From NCBI GenBank assembly GCA_013322215.1, contig JAAMEZ010000005.1, positions 1-55,046 of the forward strand: a DNA stretch of 55,046 nt, read 5' to 3'. Origin of the DNA: Martinezella rhizogenes (GTDB taxonomy: Bacteria; Pseudomonadota; Alphaproteobacteria; Rhizobiales; Rhizobiaceae). Below are positions 8,358-19,502 of this stretch, piece after piece. A program made the translations under genes and the position numbers. The notes below the pieces were generated by a model, which saw only the letters and a list, made by a program, of their open reading frames with translations, was not told where the DNA came from and ran no database searches. How positions within the stretch are numbered: position 1 is the first letter of the stretch; each line of letters begins with the position of its first letter.

Positions 8358-8750
8358 CTAGCCAATTTCGAAGCGGTAACCCTCATCCGCCCAACCGGTC
8401 ATGCCGCCGATCATGACCTTCACGCGCTTGCCGAGCGTGCCCAGCCGCAAGGCCGCCTTGTCGGTGCCGTTGCAATGCGGTCCGGCGCAATAGACAACGA
8501 ACAGAGTATCATCAGGCCATTCCGCCATCTTCCGCGCAGTCATCTTGCCATGCGGCAGATTGATAGCACCGGGAATATGCTGCTCCTGGAACATGGCCGG
8601 CCCGCGAACGTCAAGCAGGACGAAATCCACATTGCCTGATCTCATCGACTGGTAGACGTCGGAGCAATCGGTCTCGAAACCGAGCCTCCTGGCATAATGC
8701 TCGGCGACGAGACTTGGGTCTGCGGCGGGTATTTCACTGACTAGGGACAT
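8358..8750 (-). CDS. rhodanese-like domain protein
   Basis: A 130-residue single rhodanese domain. The domain contains FVLLDVRGPAMFQEQHIPGA and the active-site loop VVYCAGPHCNGTDKAA with two cysteines, where the first is the expected persulfide-forming residue. The start at 8750 is preferred over an ATG 27 bases upstream because AAGGAGCG sits just before it. It is divergent from the FtrA-type regulator, a pairing commonly seen in rhizobia, so it is probably a target of that regulator. Role in sulfur transfer is inferred from the family. Confidence 0.9.
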   Translation of the reverse strand: MSLVSEIPAADPSLVAEHYARRLGFETDCSDVYQSMRSGNVDFVLLDVRGPAMFQEQHIPGAINLPHGKMTARKMAEWPDDTLFVVYCAGPHCNGTDKAALRLGTLGKRVKVMIGGMTGWADEGYRFEIG

Positions 8751-8835
8751 GAGCGCTCCTTCTTGGGTTCGATGCATTCATGCCCGAGCGATGCCAGAGT
8801 TGAAACTGGCCGAAATGCCATATAGCGTTAATATC

Positions 8836-9864
8836 ATGCCAAACTCTGACAAGCTCAATCTTCTCGGCCCGCATGTCGTCGCCCTCGTCTATGACGGGCT
8901 GTGCACCTTCGAATTCGGCGTCGCCTATGAAATCTTCGGCCTGCCGCGCCCGGAAATGGGCGATGGCTGGTATCGCTTCTCCGCCTGTGCGATCGAGGAG
9001 GGCCCGCTTCGTGCCGCCGGCGGGCTGACGGTGCAGGTCGACCACGGGCTGGAAGTCATTTCAGGTGCAGATCTGATCATTGTGCCCGGCTGGCGTGGCA
9101 TCAGGACACCGGTCCCTGCTCCGTTGATTGCCCAACTACAGGCAGCCAGCCGCCGAGGCGTTCGCATCATGTCGCTCTGTTCTGGCGTCGCGGTTCTTGC
9201 CGCCGCGGGATTGCTCGCCGGCCGCAAGGCGACGACGCATTGGCGCTATGTCGATTCGATTGCCGCGCGCTATCCGGATATCACCGTCGATGCCGATGTT
9301 CTCTATGTCGATGAGGACAATGTGCTGACCGCCGCCGGCAGTGCTGCCGCGATTGATCTTTGCCTGCACGTCGTTCGCCGGGATTTCGGACCTGACATCG
9401 CCAATAGCGTCGCGCGCCGTCTGGTGGTGCCACCCCATCGCGAAGGCGGTCAGGCGCAATATATCGAGACTCCGGTTCTGAGACAGCGCGAGGGTGCCCG
9501 CTTGGGTCCGTTACTCGAATGGATGCGCGAGCGTTTGCAGGAAGAGCAGCCCATTGCCGCACTGGCAGCGCGGGCCGGCATGAGCGTGCGGACCTTCCAG
9601 CGTCGCTTCGAGGCGACTACCGGCATGGCGCCGGGCGAATGGCTGTTGAGCGAGCGGCTGCGACGCGCTCGCGACTTGCTGGAGAAGCAGGCTGCCATTT
9701 CGCTTGACGATGTGGCGGTGGCCAGCGGGTTTGGATCGCTCGCCACCATGCGCCATCATTTTCGGGAGAGGCTTGCGGTCAGCCCGAGCGACTACCGCAA
9801 GCGATTTGCAGTCCTCAAAGCAATTCCAGGAAAAGCGCATAGCGGTTTTCCTGGAATTGCGTAA
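8836..9864 (+). CDS. ftrA: GlxA/FtrA-type AraC transcriptional regulator
   Basis: About 342 residues with an N-terminal DJ-1/PfpI-like amidase domain (VVALVYDGLCTFEFGVAYEI, and the CSGVAVLAAAGLLAG elbow cysteine). The C-terminal AraC double helix-turn-helix includes MSVRTFQRRFEATTG, then FGSLATMRHHFRERLAVSPSDY. An in-frame ATG at 8749 would overlap the rhodanese start region, so 8836 is preferred. The last 14 or so residues are encoded by an intergenic palindromic repeat (see 9821-9899), so the native C-terminus may have been replaced. It is divergent from the rhodanese gene. Confidence 0.88.
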   Translation: MPNSDKLNLLGPHVVALVYDGLCTFEFGVAYEIFGLPRPEMGDGWYRFSACAIEEGPLRAAGGLTVQVDHGLEVISGADLIIVPGWRGIRTPVPAPLIAQLQAASRRGVRIMSLCSGVAVLAAAGLLAGRKATTHWRYVDSIAARYPDITVDADVLYVDEDNVLTAAGSAAAIDLCLHVVRRDFGPDIANSVARRLVVPPHREGGQAQYIETPVLRQREGARLGPLLEWMRERLQEEQPIAALAARAGMSVRTFQRRFEATTGMAPGEWLLSERLRRARDLLEKQAAISLDDVAVASGFGSLATMRHHFRERLAVSPSDYRKRFAVLKAIPGKAHSGFPGIA

Positions 9865-9897
9865 AAGCAAAGATGCAGAGCGTTTCGGTGAAACGCT

Positions 9898-9899
<2 letters not shown>
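9821..9899. repeat. two-hairpin rhizobial palindromic repeat (RIME-like)
   Basis: The first inverted repeat is CAATTCCAGGAAAA (9821-9834) with TTTTCCTGGAATTG (9846-9859). The second is AGAGCGTTTC (9877-9886) with GAAACGCTCT (9890-9899). This double-palindrome layout and the AGAGCG..CGCTCT ends are typical of the short mosaic repeats scattered through Rhizobium chromosomes. It covers the ftrA stop codon and reaches the pyrG stop codon. It may act as a bidirectional terminator or mRNA-end stabiliser for the convergent genes. Confidence 0.75.
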
Positions 9900-11592
<1,693 letters not shown>

Positions 11593-11611
11593 CTACAGAA
11601 CGCGGAATATG

Positions 11612-11647
11612 GACAAAACAAAACCGGCAGATCCGAGGACCTGCCGG
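11612..11647 (-). terminator. Rho-independent terminator after secG
   Basis: On the minus strand a stem CCGGCAG/CTGCCGG (11641-11647 with 11624-11630) is followed by TTTTGTTTT (11612-11623). It lies between secG and pyrG and suggests that pyrG has its own promoter or depends on read-through. Confidence 0.75.
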
Positions 11648-11669
11648 GGATGATCTTCGGCGACCGGGA

Positions 11670-12218
11670 TTACTTACCGGTCGGAACGCCGCCGTTGTCG
11701 GCTGGCGCAGGAGTCGTTGCCGGCGCGGTCTGCTGACCGGTTGCGGCCGGAGCCTGCTGGGCAGGTGCTGCGGCAGCCGGCTGATTGGTGGTTGCAGGAG
11801 CTGCCTGATTCGTCGCGGCAGGCGGCGTTGCCTGCGACTGCGGAGCGACAGCGCCGCTGTTCGGAACGCCGCTATTGTCGGCCGGCTTCGGCTGGGACGT
11901 GGCCGGAGCAGCACCCTTCTGGCCGCCAAGCGAATCGAGGATGCCGTTGCCCTGGCCTGCCGTGCTCGGGATACGATTGAGAATATCGGTCGGGCGAGCT
12001 TCGAAGCGGGACAGCACGTTCATGCCGAGCGCAAGTGCGAAGAACAGCGTGGCGAGGATAGCCGTGGTACGCGTCAGCGCATTGGCCGTACCGCGCGCAG
12101 ACATGAAGCCCGATCCGCCGCCGATGCCGAGACCGCCACCTTCGGAGCGCTGAATCAGCACCACGCCGATAAGGGCGACGACAACCATGAGATAGATGAC
12201 AAGCAGTACGGTTTGCAT
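11670..12218 (-). CDS. secG: Sec translocon subunit SecG
   Basis: A 182-residue protein. Residues 1-85 are a SecG domain with the first membrane helix MQTVLLVIYLMVVVALIGVV, the RSEGGGLGIGGGSG loop, MSARGTANALTRTTAIL and the second helix. This is an accessory subunit of SecYEG at the inner membrane. The rest (about 95 residues) is a low-complexity Ala/Pro/Thr/Gln tail ending in a repeated NGGVPTGK-like unit, which makes the protein much longer than E. coli SecG (110 residues). Such tails occur in rhizobial SecG. The start at 12218 fits the family better than the upstream ATG at 12248. Confidence 0.93.
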   Translation of the reverse strand: MQTVLLVIYLMVVVALIGVVLIQRSEGGGLGIGGGSGFMSARGTANALTRTTAILATLFFALALGMNVLSRFEARPTDILNRIPSTAGQGNGILDSLGGQKGAAPATSQPKPADNSGVPNSGAVAPQSQATPPAATNQAAPATTNQPAAAAPAQQAPAATGQQTAPATTPAPADNGGVPTGK

Positions 12219-12331
12219 AGATCCAGTCCTGCCCGGTGCGGGCATCAAAAATAAAAGCTCGCGGCTCTTTACATGAGGCTCTCGCCTATTCCAAGCCCTT
12301 TTAAGGCCGGAACTCCGGGCAAGTTGTTGCT

Positions 12332-13102
12332 TCAGGCGAACTGCCGTTCGAATGCGGCATAAATGGCAAGGAAGTCGACCGCTTTCAAGCTCTGGCCGCC
12401 GACAAGCACACCGTTGACATGCGGAACATCCAAAATGTCGCGTGCATTGGCGCCGCTGACCGATCCGCCATAGAGGATTCGCATGTTCGCTCCCTCTTTA
12501 CCGAAGCGCTCGATGAGCTCGGCGCGGATGAAGGCATGTGCTTCCTCCACGTTCTCCTGGGTCGGGACCACGCCGGTGCCGATCGCCCATACCGGCTCAT
12601 AGGCAATCACAGTTGTCTGCGCCGTGGAGCCATCCGGAATGGAGCCCACAAGCTCCCGCTTCAATACTTCGAGCGTCTGGCCGCTGTTGCGCTCGTAAGC
12701 CGTTTCACCGATGCAGATAACGGCGATGAGGCCGGCATCATGAGCCGCCTGCGCCTTGGCGCGCACCAGCATGTCACTTTCCGCGTGATTCCTCCGGCGC
12801 TCCGAATGGCCGACGATGACGTGGGTACCAAAGCAATCGGCGATCATCTCGGCCGAAATATCGCCGGTATGCGCGCCACTGACCTGCTGATGACAATCCT
12901 GTGCGCCGATGGCCAGCGGACTGTCGTCGCAAAGTGCCGTCGCGACATAGAGCAAGGTGGCTGGGGGGCAGAGCAGTGTGTCGATCTTCTCCGATAGCGG
13001 CGCCTTGACGCCGTCCGCGATCGCCTTGATCTGATCCAGGCTCGCGCGCGTGCCGTTCATCTTCCAGTTTCCGGCCAGAAGCGGCCGTATGGTCTTCGTC
13101 AT
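12332..13102 (-). CDS. tpiA: triosephosphate isomerase
   Basis: A 256-residue TIM barrel interconverting dihydroxyacetone phosphate and glyceraldehyde 3-phosphate. Catalytic lysine is in AGNWKMNG, histidine in VIVGHSERR and glutamate in [13 protein letters not shown]. The phosphate-binding end reads [12 protein letters not shown], then VLVGGQSL. The start [11 protein letters not shown] at 13102 has a GGGGAGAA site. The 29 extra codons upstream do not resemble the family. secG follows on the same strand after 113 bases. Confidence 0.97.
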   Translation of the reverse strand: MTKTIRPLLAGNWKMNGTRASLDQIKAIADGVKAPLSEKIDTLLCPPATLLYVATALCDDSPLAIGAQDCHQQVSGAHTGDISAEMIADCFGTHVIVGHSERRRNHAESDMLVRAKAQAAHDAGLIAVICIGETAYERNSGQTLEVLKRELVGSIPDGSTAQTTVIAYEPVWAIGTGVVPTQENVEEAHAFIRAELIERFGKEGANMRILYGGSVSGANARDILDVPHVNGVLVGGQSLKAVDFLAIYAAFERQFA

Positions 13103-13240
13103 TCCGATATTCTCCCCCTTGATCCATCTTCGGACTAACAAAAAGGAAAGGGAAAGGAAAGTTATCGAATGCGGCCGAAACCGGCTCAAATCGTTTGAAA
13201 AATGCTTATCCGGAAAATTAAGTCGGATTGCGAGAATGTT

Positions 13241-14137
13241 TCATGACGCCTGCGGATCGACGATCCAATTGAGCACCTTGCGCCAATCGGTCATGCGCAC
13301 CGGCGTTCCGTGATTTCCGGTTTCGAAAAGCGTGAAGCGTGTCGGATAGTGCGCCTTGTAGAGTTTCTCAAACAGAGCTTGCTGGTCCGCAGCCGCATAG
13401 ACCGGATCCTTGCTGCCATGCGTGAACCAGAGCGGCAGCTTTGCCTTGTAGAAGGCGCTCTTGGTGAAATCCGGATCGGTGACGCCGCTCAGGATCGCCA
13501 TGCCTTTCAGGCGCTTGACGCTCTCGGCATCGCGGGTAATGCCCCAGCAGATGAAGCTGCCCATGGAGGCGCAAGTGAGGATTACGGGCTTGCCGCCCGA
13601 CTGCTCGTAGGAATAGCGGATCAGCGCCGCGATATCGGCAACGCCGTTGCTGTCGAAGCCTTTGACGCTCGGCGCGTAGTAGGTGCCGCCGTTGCGGTAG
13701 GCGAGGTTCTTCAGCCGGTTGAAATTGCCGCCGAACGTATAGTCGTTGGAGCCAAGTCTGCGGTCGCCCCCGCGGCCATGGATGAAGATGACGGTAAAGG
13801 CTTGCTTCGACGCCGGGCCTATGCGGGTGACATCCACTTTACGGTCGCCGAGCTGCAGGGTTTCATCTTCCTGCGCCTTCCAGCGCAGACCGGTATCGAC
13901 ATAGGCCGGCTTGACGCGCTTTTCCGGAATCTGGTCGCGGCCGTTAATGTCACGCATTTCCTGGTAGTCGATCGTCTGGAACGCGCCGTTGTCGTGGCTT
14001 TCGATGACGGTCTGGTTGGAAAACAGCTCGTCCTTGAACGGCTTCAACATATCTGCGGAGGCGGCCTGCCCTGTCGCCAGAAGCAAAAAGCCTGAAATTG
14101 CGGACAGGATGGGCAAATGAGCTGTGGACATTGGCAT
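13241..14137 (-). CDS. secreted alpha/beta-hydrolase-fold protein
   Basis: About 298 residues with a signal peptide (AHLPILSAISGFLLLATGQAASA) and then an alpha/beta-hydrolase fold. The oxyanion region is FIHGRGGDRR, the nucleophile elbow is CASMGSF (GxSxG variant with Ala at the first position), the acid is in HGSKDPVY and the histidine in TGNHGTP. It probably acts in the periplasm as an esterase or related hydrolase; the substrate is unknown. The start at 14137 is chosen because GGAGGAAG lies nine bases upstream. It is divergent from parE. Confidence 0.85.
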   Translation of the reverse strand: MPMSTAHLPILSAISGFLLLATGQAASADMLKPFKDELFSNQTVIESHDNGAFQTIDYQEMRDINGRDQIPEKRVKPAYVDTGLRWKAQEDETLQLGDRKVDVTRIGPASKQAFTVIFIHGRGGDRRLGSNDYTFGGNFNRLKNLAYRNGGTYYAPSVKGFDSNGVADIAALIRYSYEQSGGKPVILTCASMGSFICWGITRDAESVKRLKGMAILSGVTDPDFTKSAFYKAKLPLWFTHGSKDPVYAAADQQALFEKLYKAHYPTRFTLFETGNHGTPVRMTDWRKVLNWIVDPQAS

Positions 14138-14342
14138 GCGGATACTTCCTCCGATCGGCCATCGGGCTTGCCATTCTTCACCCGGCAACGCAAATCTCTT
14201 TCATGAATCTGCCCCGTAACGGGGCGCCATCGCTCTTGTGCGCCGTTTCTGGCAGAATCACGATGATTCGCGAATAGCGGCGACAAATGCGATAATAAAG
14301 GGGTTTGGCCCCTCCAGGACAAATCTAGCAGCTCGAAGTTCT

Positions 14343-16406
14343 ATGGATAACAGCAACGATCTCTTCTCCGGCCTCCCCCGCCCGCCGAAACCGGAAGCAG
14401 CGGAAAAGCCGGCCGCAAAGCCGGAAAAGCCAGCCGCCGCGCCCGCACAGCGCGCGGCTCCGATGACGTCGTCGTCGGAGGAATACGGCGCAAGCTCCAT
14501 CCGTGTTCTCGAAGGGCTTGAGCCCGTCCGCATGCGTCCCGGCATGTATATCGGCGGCACCGACGAAAAGGCTCTGCATCACCTCTTCGCCGAAGTCATC
14601 GATAACTCCATGGACGAGGCGGTGGCCGGCCATGCCAATTTCATCGAGGTCTACCTCGACCGAGAGGGCTATCTGACCGTCACGGATAACGGCCGCGGCA
14701 TCCCTGTGGAAAATCATCCGCAGGTACCCGGCAAGTCGACGCTCGAAGTCATCATGACCAAGCTTCATGCCGGCGGTAAGTTCGACGGCAAGGCCTACGA
14801 GACGTCAGGCGGTCTGCACGGCGTCGGTGTGTCCGTCGTCAATGCGCTGTCGGATGATCTGGAAGTCGAGGTCGCCCGTAACCGCAAGCTCTATCGCCAG
14901 CGCTTCTCGCGCGGCCTGCCAGTCGGTGGCATCGAAGAGCTGGGCGATGTGCATAACCGGCGCGGCACGCGCGTCCGTTTTCATCCCGATCCGCAGATCT
15001 TCGGCGATCACGCGCGTTTCGATCCGGCCCGCGTTTTCCGCATGGCCCGTTCCAAGGCCTACCTGTTCGGCGGCGTCGAGATCCGCTGGGGCTGCGATCC
15101 GGAGCTGGCGCCCGAAAGTTCTGATGTTCCGGAGAAGGCTGTCTTCCACTTTCCCGGCGGCTTGAAGGATTACCTCAAGGCGACGATGGGCAATGAATTC
15201 ACCGTCACCCGCGAGATCTTTGCCGGCAAGTCGGAAAAAGAAAGCGGCCACGGCTCGCTCGAATGGGCGATCACCTGGTATGGCGGCGATCCGCAGATCC
15301 ACTCCTACTGTAATACCATCCCGACGCCCGAAGGCGGCACGCATGAAGCCGGTTTCCGCATTGCGCTGACCAAGGGTCTGAAAAACTACGCCGACCTCAC
15401 CCAGAACAAGCGTGCGGCCAATATTTCCACCGACGACGTGATGATATCAGGCGTCGGAATGCTGTCGATCTTCATCCGCGAACCGGAATTCGTCGGCCAG
15501 ACGAAGGACAAGCTGGCGACGGTCGAAGCCCAGCGCCTCGTCGAAAACGCGCTGCGCGATCCCTTCGACCACTATCTTACCGATAATCCGGCCGAAGCCG
15601 AAAAGCTGCTGGAATGGGTGATCGAGCGCTCGGAAGAGCGCATGCGCCGCCGCAAGGAAAAGGAAGTCAACCGCAAGACCGCCGTGCGTAAGCTGCGCCT
15701 GCCAGGCAAGCTGGCGGATTGCTCTCAGAACACGTCCGAAGGTGCCGAACTCTTCCTGGTCGAGGGCGATTCGGCAGGCGGCTCGGCCAAGCAGGCGCGA
15801 AACCGTACCAACCAGGCCATCCTGCCCTTGCGCGGCAAGATCCTGAACGTCGCCAGTGCCGGTCGCGAGAAGCTGTCGGCCAACCAACAGATCACCGACC
15901 TGGTCCAGGCGCTCGGCTGCGGCACCCGCACGAAATATCGCGAGGAAGACCTTCGCTATCAGCGCATCGTCGTCATGACCGATGCCGACGTCGATGGCGC
16001 CCACATCGCCTCGCTACTCATCACCTTCTTCTATCAGGAGATGCCGGAGCTGATCCGCCAGGGCCATCTGTTCCTGGCCGTCCCGCCGCTCTACAAGATC
16101 ACGCAGGGCTCGAAATCCATCTATGCCCGCGACGACGCCCATCGGCAGGAGCTGATGTCGACGGAATTCAAGGGCAAAGGCAAGGTCGAGATCAGCCGCT
16201 TCAAAGGTTTGGGCGAAATGCTTCCAGCCCAGCTCAAGGAAACGACGATGGATCCGTCCAAGCGCACGCTGCTGCGCGTCGAGATCGACGAGGTCGATTT
16301 CGAGGGAACCCGCGATGCCGTCGACAATCTGATGGGCACCAAGGCCGAGGCTCGTTTCCGCTTCATTCAGGAGCGGGCTGCCTTCGCCGAAGACCTCGAT
16401 ATCTGA
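14343..16406 (+). CDS. parE: DNA topoisomerase IV subunit B
   Basis: A 687-residue type IIA topoisomerase ATPase subunit. After an Ala/Pro/Lys-rich N-terminal stretch come the GHKL ATP site (EVIDNSMDEA, TDNGRGIPV, SGGLHGVGVSVVNAL), the transducer, and the TOPRIM domain (VEGDSAGGSAKQARNR, VMTDADVDGAHI). The C-terminal end lacks the long GyrB insert, and the length is well below rhizobial GyrB (about 810), so ParE is preferred. It decatenates daughter chromosomes together with ParC, which is not in the window. The start at 14343 fits the family; an upstream in-frame ATG at 14238 is less likely. Confidence 0.95.
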   Translation: MDNSNDLFSGLPRPPKPEAAEKPAAKPEKPAAAPAQRAAPMTSSSEEYGASSIRVLEGLEPVRMRPGMYIGGTDEKALHHLFAEVIDNSMDEAVAGHANFIEVYLDREGYLTVTDNGRGIPVENHPQVPGKSTLEVIMTKLHAGGKFDGKAYETSGGLHGVGVSVVNALSDDLEVEVARNRKLYRQRFSRGLPVGGIEELGDVHNRRGTRVRFHPDPQIFGDHARFDPARVFRMARSKAYLFGGVEIRWGCDPELAPESSDVPEKAVFHFPGGLKDYLKATMGNEFTVTREIFAGKSEKESGHGSLEWAITWYGGDPQIHSYCNTIPTPEGGTHEAGFRIALTKGLKNYADLTQNKRAANISTDDVMISGVGMLSIFIREPEFVGQTKDKLATVEAQRLVENALRDPFDHYLTDNPAEAEKLLEWVIERSEERMRRRKEKEVNRKTAVRKLRLPGKLADCSQNTSEGAELFLVEGDSAGGSAKQARNRTNQAILPLRGKILNVASAGREKLSANQQITDLVQALGCGTRTKYREEDLRYQRIVVMTDADVDGAHIASLLITFFYQEMPELIRQGHLFLAVPPLYKITQGSKSIYARDDAHRQELMSTEFKGKGKVEISRFKGLGEMLPAQLKETTMDPSKRTLLRVEIDEVDFEGTRDAVDNLMGTKAEARFRFIQERAAFAEDLDI

Positions 16407-16559
16407 CGATAAGCCAACCGCCGATTGCCGCAGTCCACGCGACTCGCGATATTTTATCGGATTGTCGGATATCCGTTACGAAGGCGTCATGGATGAATGT
16501 GTAGATGGCGGCATTGCCTCAGGAGCCGCCATTTTACCATTCGGGTTGACGATTTCGCC

Positions 16560-17690
16560 ATGTTGAAGCCATTTCTGACGACTGCCGCTGCTCTCCTCTT
16601 AAGCCACGCCGCCTACGCGTTGGATATCGGAACGACGATCGACGTGCCCTGCCCTTTCGGCGACTGCCAGGCCGGTATCAGTCTCTCCTATCTCGGCAAT
16701 TACGAAATTCCGACAGGCTTCATGGAAAATGGGGTGGAGGTTGGCGGCCTCTCTGGCATCGATTTCGACCCCTCGACCGGCCGCTATATCGCCATTAGCG
16801 ACGACCGCTCCGAAAAGGCGCCGGCGCGGTTCTATGATCTGGATATCGATGTTGACGCCAGCGGCCTGAAGGGCGTTACCGTTATCGATCACGTCACTCT
16901 GAAGGACAAGGACGGGCAGCCTTTCGCGGTCAAGAAGGTCGATGGCGAGTCCATTCGCCTGGGCAAGGACGGTATCTACTGGACCAGCGAAGGTGACGGC
17001 AAGGCGCTGCTGCCGTCCTTTGTGCGCGTCGCCAGTCGCGACGGCAGCTTCCTTCGCGAGTTCTCGTTGCCCGATGGTTTTGCCCCGACCGCGGACAAGA
17101 GCACAGGCATCCGTGATAATCTTGCATTCGAAGGCCTGGCGTTTCTTGCCGGCGGCGATGTTTTGGTCGGTACCGAGTCAGCGCTCTATCAGGACGGTCC
17201 GATCACGACATTGACCAACGGCGCGCTTGCACGTCTTATCCGCTACGACGCGGCGACCGGCGCGCAAAAGGCGCAATATGTCTATCCGGTCTCGCCCGTC
17301 CCGCAGGCGCCCTCCATCGCCGGCGGATGGAATGATTTCGGTCTGTCCGAGATCATGGCGCTCGATGATCGTCATCTCCTGTCGATCGAGCGCGGCTTTG
17401 CGCAAGGCATCGGCAATTCGGTCGCCATCAATATGTTCGATCTTGATGGCGTCACCGACGTCGCCAATATTCCGTCGCTTGCGAAGACCGATCAGCGCAT
17501 CGTGCCGGTGCGCAAAACGCAGATCATGGATCTGCGTGCCCTCGGCCTCGCCCCCGACAATATTGAAGGCATTACTTTCGGCAAGGCGAAAGACGGCACC
17601 GATCTATTGATCCTGGTGGCCGACAATAATTTCAATCCGACGCAAAAGACGCAGTTTTTCGCGTTCAAGGTGATCAGGCGCCCCTCCTGA
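16560..17690 (+). CDS. secreted esterase-like protein of the phytase-like family
   Basis: A 376-residue exported protein with a signal peptide (MLKPFLTTAAALLLSHAAYA), followed by a phytase-like/esterase-like beta-propeller domain. Typical stretches are GGLSGIDFDPSTGRYIAISDDR, DNLAFEGLAFLAGGDVLVG, SEIMALDDRHLLSIERG and NIEGITFG, matching the family annotated as esterase-like activity of phytase. True activity is unknown. It begins 154 bases after parE and probably has its own promoter. Confidence 0.85.
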   Translation: MLKPFLTTAAALLLSHAAYALDIGTTIDVPCPFGDCQAGISLSYLGNYEIPTGFMENGVEVGGLSGIDFDPSTGRYIAISDDRSEKAPARFYDLDIDVDASGLKGVTVIDHVTLKDKDGQPFAVKKVDGESIRLGKDGIYWTSEGDGKALLPSFVRVASRDGSFLREFSLPDGFAPTADKSTGIRDNLAFEGLAFLAGGDVLVGTESALYQDGPITTLTNGALARLIRYDAATGAQKAQYVYPVSPVPQAPSIAGGWNDFGLSEIMALDDRHLLSIERGFAQGIGNSVAINMFDLDGVTDVANIPSLAKTDQRIVPVRKTQIMDLRALGLAPDNIEGITFGKAKDGTDLLILVADNNFNPTQKTQFFAFKVIRRPS

Positions 17691-17817
17691 TATCTCGCGA
17701 TAGTCGTGCTAATGTCATGCCTGCATAATAAAGAGGCTTTAAAGCCGTTGCTCTTGAAACGGCCTAGATCATACCCCATAACCGGATGATCTAGTAAATA
17801 GGGGCGAAGTAAGACCG

Positions 17818-18996
17818 GTGGGTGTATTTGAACGTCATAAGCCAAAGGAACACCGGTGGCTGGGGCCGAGTGCGCATGCGCGCATGCCTTTGATACCTTC
17901 GATTTCCGCGGCGCGTTGGCTGCTGATTCTAATTGCCATTGCCGGCATCTATTTCTTTTACGGTTTTCTCGTTCCGGTTTTGGCCGCCGCGGTGATCGGC
18001 TTTGCCACCTGGCCACTCTACAGCGATATCGTGCGGCGTACCGGCGGCAATACGACGCTTGCCGCCACCATCGCCATCGCCTTCATCGTGACCTTCCTTG
18101 TCCTGCCCATCGTTCTTTCCGCCATCTATATGGCTGGTGAAGTGCGTGACTGGTTCAGCTGGGCGATCCATGTGAACCGCGAAGGTGCGCCGCCGCCGCA
18201 ATGGATTCTGGCTTTGCCAGTCGTCGGATCCTGGCTCGGCGAGCAGTGGGCGCAATATGTCGGCAGCCCCGGTTCGCTCGGTGAGCTGGCGCAGCTGGTC
18301 AGTGGTGCCCATATCGGTAATATATACAGAGCGGTGCTTGCGGCCGGCGGTGGCGCGTTCCACGTCGTGCTGACCTTGCTCTTCATGCTGATCGCGCTGT
18401 TCTTCATTTATCGCGACGGCTCGACATTCGTTCGCCAGGTCGATCTGCTCGGCGAACGCATCCTGCCCAATCGCTGGGAGAGGATCTCCCGCGTCGTGCC
18501 GGCGACGATCAGTTCTACTGTCATGGGCATGACGCTGATCGCTATCGGTGAAGGTATCGTTCTCGGTGTGGCCTATTGGATCGCCGGCGCTCCCTCGGCC
18601 ATCACGCTCGGCGTTCTCACCGGCGTCATGGCGCTGGTGCCGGGCGGCGCGCCGCTTTCGATGTCGCTCGTCTCGATCTATCTCGTCGCCAGCGGCTCGC
18701 TTTGGGCCGGTATCGCTCTCTTCCTCTGGGGCACGATCGAGCTTTTCATTGTCGACAAGACGCTTCGTCCCAAGCTTGTCGGCGGGCCGATCAAGCTGCC
18801 GTTCCTTCCAACCTTCTTCGGTCTGGTGGGCGGCGTGAAGACCATGGGTTTCCTCGGGCTTTTCATCGGCCCGGTCCTGATGGCGATCATCGTCGCGATC
18901 TGGCGCGAATGGATTCGCGAGGCCGAATTGACCGAGGAACAGCAGGCGCAGGAACCCGAACTGCAATTGCATGTCCGGGACGCTGCCGAGGGCTGA
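17818..18996 (+). CDS. AI-2E-family transporter (PerM-like permease)
   Basis: About 392 residues with seven to eight predicted membrane segments and the family pattern GGAPLSMSLVSIYL, then LRPKLVGG and LPFLPTFFGLVGGVKTMGF, GLFIGPVLMAI. The family was named for a proposed AI-2 export role, but many members move other solutes, so the substrate is open. The start codon is uncertain: GTG at 17818 gives a conserved-looking head, and ATG at 17884 is the alternative. It ends five bases before the convergent GNAT gene. Confidence 0.88.
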   Translation: MGVFERHKPKEHRWLGPSAHARMPLIPSISAARWLLILIAIAGIYFFYGFLVPVLAAAVIGFATWPLYSDIVRRTGGNTTLAATIAIAFIVTFLVLPIVLSAIYMAGEVRDWFSWAIHVNREGAPPPQWILALPVVGSWLGEQWAQYVGSPGSLGELAQLVSGAHIGNIYRAVLAAGGGAFHVVLTLLFMLIALFFIYRDGSTFVRQVDLLGERILPNRWERISRVVPATISSTVMGMTLIAIGEGIVLGVAYWIAGAPSAITLGVLTGVMALVPGGAPLSMSLVSIYLVASGSLWAGIALFLWGTIELFIVDKTLRPKLVGGPIKLPFLPTFFGLVGGVKTMGFLGLFIGPVLMAIIVAIWREWIREAELTEEQQAQEPELQLHVRDAAEG

Positions 18997-19000
18997 TTGC

Positions 19001-19468
19001 TCAGCTCGTTTGTTCCAGCCGTTTTTCCATGAACAGGCTGAGTGGGTCCGGTTGATAGCTGCCGAAGGCGGGGATTTCGAGATATCCGAATTTCCGGTAG
19101 AGGCCGATCGCTTCCGGCTGATATATGCCGGTTTCCAGCCGGACCGCCGAATGGCCCCTTTCGAGCGCCGCCGCTTCGAGCGTCTCCATGAGCTTGCGCG
19201 CGACGCTGCGGCCCCTGGCAGCCGGATCGACGAACATGCGCTTGATCTCGGCTGTGCCGTCACCGGCCTCGACTAGCGCGCAGCATCCGACGATCGCATC
19301 CTCAACCCTGGCGACCCAGAAAGTTACCTCTGCCTTCTCCAGCGAAGACAGATCGAGGATATGGTTGCTCTCGGGCGGATAAAGCGACTCCGCATAGGCG
19401 CTCGACATGTCAAGAAGGCGAATGACGCCTTCCTGGCGTGGGGGTTCGATAGCAATCGTCAGCGACAA
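19001..19468 (-). CDS. GNAT-family N-acetyltransferase
   Basis: A GNAT domain with the acetyl-CoA loop FVDPAARGRSVARKLMETLE (Q/RxxGxG/A type) and the late motif GLYRKFGYLEIPAFG. The open frame extends to 19570, but the extra N-terminal 34 codons overlap the neighbouring DUF2336 gene and look unlike the family. A TTG at 19468 preceded by CCGAGG gives a 155-residue protein that starts at the first beta strand. Small-molecule acetylation is inferred; the substrate is unknown. It probably follows the DUF2336 gene in the same transcript. Confidence 0.82.
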   Translation of the reverse strand: MSLTIAIEPPRQEGVIRLLDMSSAYAESLYPPESNHILDLSSLEKAEVTFWVARVEDAIVGCCALVEAGDGTAEIKRMFVDPAARGRSVARKLMETLEAAALERGHSAVRLETGIYQPEAIGLYRKFGYLEIPAFGSYQPDPLSLFMEKRLEQTS

Positions 19469-19502
19469 GATGAACCTCGGAAAATAGAACGCCCGCTGGA
19501 TA

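Noticed and set aside
17929..19263. 444-codon minus-strand frame opposite the AI-2E transporter
   Set aside because: Highly charged, repetitive translation typical of an antisense frame of a membrane protein.
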